From: Cytophagaceae bacterium ABcell3
GTDB taxonomy: Bacteria > Bacteroidota > Bacteroidia > Cytophagales > Cytophagaceae
Assembly: GCA_030913385.1 (NCBI GenBank)
Contig: CP133159.1
Coordinates: forward strand, 1-64,000
Direction of reading: 5' to 3'
Length of the DNA stretch: 64,000 nt
Shown: positions 58,362 through 64,000 of the stretch, piece after piece
How positions within the stretch are numbered: the stretch's first letter is position 1
Layout: each line of letters opens with the position of its first letter
Notes under the pieces: generated by a model
What the model saw: the letters and a program-made list of their open reading frames with translations, nothing else
Told to the model about the DNA's origin: nothing
The model's database searches: none
Program-made: the position numbers and the translations under genes

Positions 58362-60023
58362 ATGTTAAAAAACCTGCAGATCAAAAACTATACTTTAATT
58401 AACCACCTTGAAATCAATCCTTCAAGAGGGCTTAATATAATAACTGGTGAAACGGGAGCTGGTAAATCTATCATGCTCGGAGCCATTGGATTACTTACAG
58501 GAAACCGTGCCGACACCAAATGCCTGCTCAATGAAAAAGAAAAATGTGTAATAGAAGCAGTTTTTGACATTTCTGAATATCACTTACAGGCATTTTTTGA
58601 AGAAGAAGACCTTGACTATGATCCGCAGTGCATTATCAGAAGAGAAATCAGCCCAAGCAACAAATCCAGGGCTTTTGTAAATGATACGCCGGTCACCCTA
58701 GACATTCTCAAAAAACTAGGAGGCAAGCTTATCGATATACACTCGCAGCATGAAACCCTCTTGCTCGGCAGCAGCAGCTTTCAGCTAAACATCCTAGACA
58801 CATGCGCCGGCAACCAGGACATGCTAAAATCTTACACTTCAAGCTATAAAAAATGGTCAGCAAAAAAAGACCGGCTACAAAAGCTTGAAACACTGCTCAG
58901 AGAAAATATTCGGGAGCAAGAGTTTAACACGTTTCTTTACAACGAGCTTTCAGAAGCCACGCTGGTAGACGGAGAGCAGGAAAAGCTGGAAGAGGAACTG
59001 CAGCTATTAGAAAACGCGGAAGAAATAAAAACGCGTCTCCAAGAAACCAAATACCTACTTGAAGACAGTGAAACAGCCATAGTCCCCAACCTAGGCGTGG
59101 GGATGAAAAACTTGGAATCGCTGGCCTCGTTCTCGCCTGCGTATGAAGAGCTGCAAAAAAGAATAGAAGGGTGCTGGCATGAACTGAAAGATATTTCAGA
59201 AGAAATTTCCGGCCTCGAAGAAAAGGTAGAAACAGGTGCCGAAAGGACAGAAATTGTAAGAGAACGTCTGAACAAGATCTTTACCCTACAGAAAAAACAT
59301 GCCGTACGCACAGTGGCAGAACTTCTGGAGATTGAGCAACAGTTGGCGCAAAAACTGGAAGAAAGCTCCGGTTATAGCGAAGAAGTGGAACAGTTGAAAA
59401 AAGAACTCGCCACAGATCATAAAGACCTGAAAAAGCAAGCCACTGCGCTTACACAAAGTCGTAATAAGGTTGTTCAGCCACTCTGCAAAGAGCTTAAAGA
59501 ATTATTGGCAGAAGTCGGTATCAAAGACGCTACCATTCAAATAGACAATATTCCGCTGGACGAGCCAGGGCCAACAGGTGCAGACCAAATAAAATTTTTG
59601 TTCAGCGCTAACAAAGGAATCAAAGCCCAAGACCTCAAAAATGCAGCATCAGGTGGGGAATTTTCGAGACTTATGCTATGCTTGAAGTATATACTTGCCG
59701 GAAAAACAGCATTGCCTACCATTATTTTTGATGAAATTGACACAGGTATCTCTGGCGAAGTAGCCATTAAAGTTGGGAAGATCATGAACCAAATGGCAAA
59801 AGGACACCAGGTAATTGCTATTTCTCACCTTCCGCAAATTGCTGCCATGGGGCAAAAACACTATTTTGTTTATAAGGACAATACATCAGACAAGACCTTC
59901 AGCAACATTAAGGAGCTGAAAGACAAAGACAGGGAACACGAAATAGCACGAATGATTGGCGGTGACAACCCTTCAGAGACTGCTGTCAAAAACGCCAGGG
60001 AACTGTTAGATTTTACCACCTGA
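58362..60023 (+). CDS. recN: DNA repair protein RecN
   Basis: An SMC-like ATPase for double-strand break repair. ATG 58362 gives 553 residues beginning MLKNLQIKNYTLI, as in RecN; an ATG at 58338 adds eight residues. Walker A is GETGAGKSIML (about residues 30-40), followed by the long coiled-coil region (about 150-360), then the ABC signature ASGGEFSRLMLCLKYIL and Walker B TIIFDEIDTGISGEVA. FSRLMLCLKY and AISHLPQIAAMGQKHYFV confirm RecN. It ends the lptA-like-to-recN run. Confidence 0.96.
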   Translation: MLKNLQIKNYTLINHLEINPSRGLNIITGETGAGKSIMLGAIGLLTGNRADTKCLLNEKEKCVIEAVFDISEYHLQAFFEEEDLDYDPQCIIRREISPSNKSRAFVNDTPVTLDILKKLGGKLIDIHSQHETLLLGSSSFQLNILDTCAGNQDMLKSYTSSYKKWSAKKDRLQKLETLLRENIREQEFNTFLYNELSEATLVDGEQEKLEEELQLLENAEEIKTRLQETKYLLEDSETAIVPNLGVGMKNLESLASFSPAYEELQKRIEGCWHELKDISEEISGLEEKVETGAERTEIVRERLNKIFTLQKKHAVRTVAELLEIEQQLAQKLEESSGYSEEVEQLKKELATDHKDLKKQATALTQSRNKVVQPLCKELKELLAEVGIKDATIQIDNIPLDEPGPTGADQIKFLFSANKGIKAQDLKNAASGGEFSRLMLCLKYILAGKTALPTIIFDEIDTGISGEVAIKVGKIMNQMAKGHQVIAISHLPQIAAMGQKHYFVYKDNTSDKTFSNIKELKDKDREHEIARMIGGDNPSETAVKNARELLDFTT

Positions 60024-60247
60024 TAAGTTAGCTGTAGACTTATTGCGAGGCTATATGGGTTTCTGATCACAACTTTTTGGCAAGCGCTACTGGCAATCTT
60101 GGGCTTGTTCGACAGAAAAATTAGCAAGTACAAAGCTATTTGTGGATAACACATTATACTTTATAATTCTTTTTGTAGTACATTTGTCATATCAAATATA
60201 CTTTTTCAGTGTTTCCGGGCCTTACCGGAAGATAAATGTTGAGAGAA

Positions 60248-61060
60248 ATGGCTTATAATCTTTTAAAAGGAAAAAAAGGAATCATTTTCGGAGCACTAGA
60301 TGAAAACTCCATTGCTTGGAAGGTTGCGCTCAGAGCAAAAGAAGAAGGTGCAGAGTTTACACTTACCAATGCCCCAATTGCCATGAGAATGGGTGAAATC
60401 AACAAACTGGCTGAACAGTGCAACGCTACTGTTATTCCTGCCGATGCAACTTCTATAGAAGACCTTGAAAACCTTTACGACAAATCAATGGAGGCTTTAG
60501 GTGGCAAAATTGATTTTGTATTGCATTCTATAGGCATGAGCCCCAACGTAAGAAAGGGCAAAGAATACGGCGACCTGAACTACGAATGGTTTTTAAAAAC
60601 ATTAGATATTTCAGGCCTTTCTTTTCATAAAGTACTACAAGTAGCAGAAAAAAAGGATGCTCTAAATGAATATGCGTCAGTAGTGGCATTAAGCTATATA
60701 GCAGCGCAGCGCTCTTTCCCTGACTATTCGGACATGGCGCAAGCAAAAGCTGTATTGGAATCTATTGCCAGAAGCTATGGATACAAATTAGGAAAAAGCA
60801 AAAAAGTAAGGGTAAACACCATTTCCCAATCTCCTACCGTAACCACTGCCGGTAAGGGTATCAGCGGATTCAATACATTTATTGATTATGCAGAAATGAT
60901 GTCTCCACTTGGAAATGCAAGCGCACAGGAGTGTGCAGATTATGTCATTTCTATGTTCTCTGACTTGACTAGAAAAGTTACCATGCAAAACCTCTTCCAC
61001 GATGGAGGCTTCTCTTGCACAGGTATTACAGAAGCACTTATTGAAAGGTTAGAAAAATAG
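60248..61060 (+). CDS. fabI: Enoyl-[acyl-carrier-protein] reductase FabI
   Basis: An NAD(P)H-dependent reductase completing each cycle of fatty-acid elongation. ATG 60248 gives about 270 residues starting MAYNLLKGKKGIIFGALDENSIAWKVA; the earlier ATG 60236 is also possible. IIFGALDENSIAW is the FabI cofactor motif, VLHSIGMSPN replaces the usual NNAG, and YSDMAQAK holds the catalytic Tyr-x6-Lys. The DNA carries TACATTTG at 60179-60186 and a TTCCGG/CCGGAA hairpin (60214-60231) just before the first ATG. A terminator follows. Confidence 0.94.
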   Translation: MAYNLLKGKKGIIFGALDENSIAWKVALRAKEEGAEFTLTNAPIAMRMGEINKLAEQCNATVIPADATSIEDLENLYDKSMEALGGKIDFVLHSIGMSPNVRKGKEYGDLNYEWFLKTLDISGLSFHKVLQVAEKKDALNEYASVVALSYIAAQRSFPDYSDMAQAKAVLESIARSYGYKLGKSKKVRVNTISQSPTVTTAGKGISGFNTFIDYAEMMSPLGNASAQECADYVISMFSDLTRKVTMQNLFHDGGFSCTGITEALIERLEK

Positions 61061-61107
61061 TTTTTCAAAAAACCTTTTAAACAAAATATTACGTTAACAG
61101 TTTACCG

Positions 61108-61147
61108 AACGAGGTTGTCGCATTTTTGACAGCTTCGTTTTTTTTAT
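61108..61147 (+). terminator. Terminator after fabI
   Basis: AACGAGGTTGTC (61108-61119) pairs with GACAGCTTCGTT (61128-61139) over 12 positions, two of them G-U in RNA, followed by a run of T residues. It ends 14 bases before the next ATG. Confidence 0.9.
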
Positions 61148-61160
61148 TTAAATTAGTAAG

Positions 61161-61967
61161 ATGATAAAGAAACTATTACCCTTGGCTATGCTGCTTGCTT
61201 TTGGTTGTGGCAGCCCATCTGAAGAAACCACCAGCAACAACGAAAGCTCAACAGAAGACGCAGAAAAGAATACAATTCCCGCTGCTTATTATGAAAATGG
61301 CGACTATGCAGCATTAAGGGCCAGCAAAGATCCAGTAATTGACGGCTATGGCAATGAAGAGGATTGGGACCTTGTGCCTTGGAAAACTATGGACCACGTA
61401 TGGCTCGGCGAAGAACCTTCACCCGAAGACCTAAGCGGCCGATATAAAATGCTCTGGACAGATTCAAGGCTGTACTTCTTGGTAGAAATTACCGACGATA
61501 GCTTATCAAACCAAAGAGAGGACCCATTTGACGACTGGTGGGAAGATGATTGCTTAGAATTGTTTATCGACGAAGACCACTCTGGCGGAAACCATCAGTT
61601 TAACCACAGTGCTTTTGCTTATCATATTACCCTAGATTATGACGTAGTAGATTTAGGCCCTGACGAAAAACCACACCTTTACAATGACCATCTTGAAGTA
61701 AAAAGAACCAAAGATGGCAATGTGTATACTTGGGAGGTAGGCATGAAAGTGTTTGATGATACTTTTGAAGACGATGGCGATAATACGCCTGTTAAACTGC
61801 ATGCCGGCAAAAAAATGGGCTATGCTGTATCATACAATGACAATGATGGAAACTTTGAACGTGAGAACTTCTTAGGTTCAGTGTACATAGAAGGTGAGGG
61901 TGAAGAACGTAATAAAGGTTGGATAGATGCAGGTGTTTTTGGTACGCTGAGGCTGCTTGAACAATAA
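61161..61967 (+). CDS. Lipoprotein with CBM9-like carbohydrate-binding domain
   Basis: A 268-residue lipoprotein with lipobox AMLLAFGC (Cys at about 16) and a Ser/Thr/Glu-rich linker to about residue 38. The rest is a family-9 CBM-like beta sandwich (DOMON-related): DPVIDGYGNEEDWDLVPW, RYKMLWTDSRLYFLVEITDD, DDCLELFIDEDHSGG and YTWEVGMKVFDDTF. Such domains bind sugars or haem in secreted proteins. No polysaccharide utilisation genes lie nearby, so the ligand is open. A terminator lies at 61987-62022. Confidence 0.8.
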   Translation: MIKKLLPLAMLLAFGCGSPSEETTSNNESSTEDAEKNTIPAAYYENGDYAALRASKDPVIDGYGNEEDWDLVPWKTMDHVWLGEEPSPEDLSGRYKMLWTDSRLYFLVEITDDSLSNQREDPFDDWWEDDCLELFIDEDHSGGNHQFNHSAFAYHITLDYDVVDLGPDEKPHLYNDHLEVKRTKDGNVYTWEVGMKVFDDTFEDDGDNTPVKLHAGKKMGYAVSYNDNDGNFERENFLGSVYIEGEGEERNKGWIDAGVFGTLRLLEQ

Positions 61968-61986
61968 AAATATTTACCTCTATAGC

Positions 61987-62023
61987 AAAAGGCTTTACCT
62001 TAAATCTGGTAAAGCCTTTTTTT
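61987..62023 (+). terminator. Terminator after the CBM9-like gene
   Basis: AAAAGGCTTTACC (61987-61999) pairs perfectly with GGTAAAGCCTTTT (62008-62020), with an 8-base loop and a T-tract. Confidence 0.92.
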
Positions 62024-62108
62024 ATGCCTACAAACTAGCTGTTATTAACTCTAATAGCCTCCTGGTCTTTTTCTTACTGCAAACTTCCAGCCTGATTGAC
62101 TTCTCCCA

Positions 62109-62564
62109 TTAAGATTTCCCTCCAGAAGGCTTTGGGTTGTGGGATTTCTTTAAAGGTTCTTTTTGTACCTGGGCCTTTGACTCGCTATGCCTCCCCCCTT
62201 TTATAGGCTCCCGTTGCGGCCTTGCAGAATTGTCACGACTACCGCCTTCTGATTCTGGCTCGCCTATTTTAGTAGTGACTACCTTGTCAGACAAAGAAGA
62301 AACTTCTGCGCGTTCCACTGGAATTTTACCTTCTGAACCAGATTTTACTTGTGCACTAACTTCTGGACTAGAGGCGGCTTTATTAGCCGGTTTTTCCCTA
62401 CCCGAAATATCACGCTGTTCATTCGGTTTAGTACCATTTACCTTTTCTTTAACCCGCTCAGCCATCCCACTGGCCTTTGCGGTCATCTGTGAAGTAGTCT
62501 CAGAAACCTTCTCCATGATATCCTTAATAGTAGACTTCCCCTCCGGTGATTGTTTAGATGCCAT
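62109..62564 (-). CDS. Low-complexity, probably disordered small protein
   Basis: A 151-residue protein from ATG 62564 (an upstream ATG at 62588 adds eight residues). The N-terminal 40 residues (MASKQSPEGKSTIKDIMEKV...) can form an amphipathic helix; the remainder is rich in Ser, Lys, Glu, Pro and Gly with no hydrophobic core. I recognise no family. A same-size frame on the plus strand (62137-62595) is possible, but the minus frame has better start context and composition. The Gln/Lys/Ser-rich tail suggests intrinsic disorder or nucleic-acid association; that is speculation. Confidence 0.5.
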   Translation of the reverse strand: MASKQSPEGKSTIKDIMEKVSETTSQMTAKASGMAERVKEKVNGTKPNEQRDISGREKPANKAASSPEVSAQVKSGSEGKIPVERAEVSSLSDKVVTTKIGEPESEGGSRDNSARPQREPIKGGRHSESKAQVQKEPLKKSHNPKPSGGKS

Positions 62565-62687
62565 AATTGTAATATTTAGTTCTACCATCCCTTAAAAATC
62601 AACATTATGTATAAAAGATACGTTCGGGGAGGAACCTGCAGCATCTAAATAGGCGTTGTAACATGTAATTCAAAACATTCAGAAATA

Positions 62688-63155
62688 ATGAAAAATTTCA
62701 TAAAACCAATATTAGCGTTTGCCGCCATACTACTCATAAGCTTAGAAGTATCAGCCGCGCCTACCGCCAAATCTCCCGAAGACGTCATAGGTCTGTGGAA
62801 AACCTCCTCTGGCGACGGCATAGTGGAAACCTATAAAGAAAATGACAAGTTCTTTGGTAAAATTGTCTGGATTAAAGAACCTAAAGATAAAAACGGCAAC
62901 CCTAAAACTGACCTGAAAAACCCTAATCAAAAACTTCAAAAAGAACCTATTGTAGGCCTGGTAAACCTCAAGGATTTCAAGTTCAACAGTAATGGGAAAT
63001 GGGAAGATGGAAAAATTTACGACCCGTCCAACGGCAAAGAGTACAGTTGCGAAATGAAGCTCTCTGACGAGGAAACGCTCGAAGTTAGAGGTTATATGGG
63101 CTTTACCTGGATTGGCCGTACGGAAGTTTGGAAAAAACAAACACAGCTCCCATAG
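62688..63155 (+). CDS. DUF2147 domain-containing exported protein
   Basis: A 155-residue protein with a signal peptide (MKNFIKPILAFAAILLISLEVSA) and a single DUF2147 domain. The pattern DVIGLWKTSSGDGIVETYKEN, LKDFKFNSNGKWEDGKIYDPSNGKEY and LEVRGYMGFTWIGRTEVW is diagnostic of this lipocalin-like family. Function unknown. It lies between a disordered-protein gene and yebC, with 57 bp to the latter; a TATATTTG -7 element at 63179-63186 suggests yebC has its own promoter. Confidence 0.92.
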   Translation: MKNFIKPILAFAAILLISLEVSAAPTAKSPEDVIGLWKTSSGDGIVETYKENDKFFGKIVWIKEPKDKNGNPKTDLKNPNQKLQKEPIVGLVNLKDFKFNSNGKWEDGKIYDPSNGKEYSCEMKLSDEETLEVRGYMGFTWIGRTEVWKKQTQLP

Positions 63156-63212
63156 GCAAGGCATTTGAAAAATTGCTGTATATTTGAGACTTCTATTTCT
63201 TAAATAAAAATA

Positions 63213-63932
63213 ATGGGAAGAGCATTTGAATTCCGCAGAGCCCGTAAAGAAAAAAGATGGGACAAAATGGCAAAAACCTTTTCCAAGTACGGAAAAGAAA
63301 TTGCACTGGCCGTAAAACAGGGCGGACCAGAAGTTGAAACCAATCCGCGACTCAGGGTTGTAATCCAGAATGCCAAGTCTGAGAATATGCCCAAGGATAA
63401 AATTGAAGCCGCTATTAAAAGGGCATCTTCTAAAGACGAGAAAGATTATGAAGAGGTGGTCTATGAAGGATATGGCCCCCATGGTATAGCCTTTGTTATA
63501 GAAACCGCAACGGACAACCCTACCAGGACAGTAGCTAGCATCCGGCTGTATTTTGATAAAGCTGGAGGAAGTCTGGGTAAAACAGGCTCTTTGGAGTTTC
63601 TGTTTGAAAGAAAAGGCATCTTCAGGCTTAATGCAGGAAACCTAAACCTAGAAGACCTGGAGCTGGAACTTATAGACTTTGGCGCAGAAGAAATCAACCA
63701 GGATGGTGACATTATTTATATTGAAACCTCGTTTACTGATTTCGGAACCATGCAAAAGGCTTTAGAAGACAAAAAGCTAGACGTGATCAGCTCAGAATTG
63801 CAGCGTATACCCAATACACTCGTAGAGGTATCAGAGGCGCAAGCAGAGGAGATCAACAACCTCATTGACAAGTTTGAAGAAGACGACGACGTTCAGGCAG
63901 TATATACCAATATGCAGCCATTGGACATTTAG
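63213..63932 (+). CDS. yebC: YebC/PmpR family transcriptional regulator
   Basis: A 239-residue protein of the YebC/PmpR family. The N terminus MGRAFEFRRARKEKRWDKMAKTFSKYGKEIALAVKQGG is unmistakable, followed by NPRLRVVIQNAKSENMPKDKIEAAIKRA and YEGYGPHGIAFVIETATDNPTRT. Recent work links family members to translation of stalling sequences, but transcriptional regulation is the classic label. ATG 63213 is preceded by TATATTTG (63179-63186). The window ends 68 bases later with AAAGGAGGT near the last bases, an unusually strong Shine-Dalgarno-like sequence. Confidence 0.96.
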   Translation: MGRAFEFRRARKEKRWDKMAKTFSKYGKEIALAVKQGGPEVETNPRLRVVIQNAKSENMPKDKIEAAIKRASSKDEKDYEEVVYEGYGPHGIAFVIETATDNPTRTVASIRLYFDKAGGSLGKTGSLEFLFERKGIFRLNAGNLNLEDLELELIDFGAEEINQDGDIIYIETSFTDFGTMQKALEDKKLDVISSELQRIPNTLVEVSEAQAEEINNLIDKFEEDDDVQAVYTNMQPLDI

Positions 63933-64000
63933 CGTTTGCAGGAACTTCCCATTGCAACTATATGAAAAAACCTTGTGTTAATTAATAAAGGAGGTTTAAT

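Noticed and set aside
62137-62595. 152-residue plus-strand ORF opposite the disordered-protein gene
   Set aside because: It begins and ends without promoter or terminator support; the minus-strand frame has a better start and hydrophilic composition, though the choice is not certain.
62751-63482. 243-residue minus-strand ORF opposite DUF2147 and yebC
   Set aside because: It is antisense to two clearly recognised genes and spans their junction; a shadow frame.

Overview
The window is an ordinary, gene-dense stretch of chromosome from a member of the Bacteroidota, most likely the Cytophagales. This is inferred from lineage-typical families (DUF2480, DUF4835, DUF4846, OstA-like LptA, PorT-type barrels, the Bacteroidota form of RpoZ, a PcrB/GGGPS-type prenyltransferase, fused aspartokinase-homoserine dehydrogenase). 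It also rests on AT-rich intergenic DNA, few Shine-Dalgarno sites, and repeated promoter-like pairs of TTG and TAnnTTTG, the Bacteroidota -33/-7 consensus. I see no rRNA, CRISPR array, transposase, integrase or prophage block. One tRNA (Val, anticodon TAC) is present.

Layout. 1-4.4 kb: minus-strand operon rpmH-rnpA-S41 protease-TauE/SafE permease-tsaB-DUF2480. 4.5-8.6 kb: M61 peptidase, then a GT2 and a GT-C-like membrane enzyme that may form one glycosylation step. 8.7-12.5 kb: PfkB kinase, GNAT-like protein, two outer-membrane barrels. 12.5-13.4 kb: the most unusual gap, with a possible 41-aa secreted peptide gene, a candidate small RNA and tRNA-Val. 13.4-19.5 kb: AsmA-like, DUF547, ilvA, two small proteins, an SDR protein. 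19.7-24.2 kb: pstSCAB and phoU, with an interleaved inverted-repeat (pseudoknot-like) element between pstB and phoU. 24.4-28.2 kb: holin-like membrane pair, GGGP synthase, AraC regulator, acyl-CoA dehydrogenase. 28.2-31.7 kb: minus-strand panC-panD-flippase-like-rfaE2-Zn peptidase operon. 31.8-38.9 kb: half-length glycogen-synthase-like protein, glmS, DUF2062, OprO/P porin, sugar transferase, ispE, EVE protein. 39-43 kb: PolX-like protein, GT9, cold-shock protein, PorT barrel. 43.2-48 kb: thrABC operon. 48.3-53.1 kb: lipoprotein, mdh, DUF4846, tilS. 53.2-60 kb: envelope and housekeeping cluster lptA-like, bamD, rpoZ, coaBC, DUF4835, a small LSm-like protein, recN. 60.2-64 kb: fabI, CBM9-like lipoprotein, a disordered protein, DUF2147, yebC.

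Themes: envelope biogenesis (lptA-like, bamD, AsmA-like, heptose and sugar transferases, fabI, glmS), phosphate uptake (pst, phoU and an OprO/P-type porin), the aspartate family (thrABC, ilvA), pantothenate/CoA (panC, panD, coaBC) and tRNA modification (tsaB, tilS). No complete new system is obvious. The best leads are the candidate sRNA at 12.96-13.10 kb, the pseudoknot-like phoU leader, the LSm-like protein before recN, a PolX protein without its polymerase aspartates, and a half-length GlgA homologue with an altered sugar-nucleotide loop. All calls come from reading the sequence; no database search was run.
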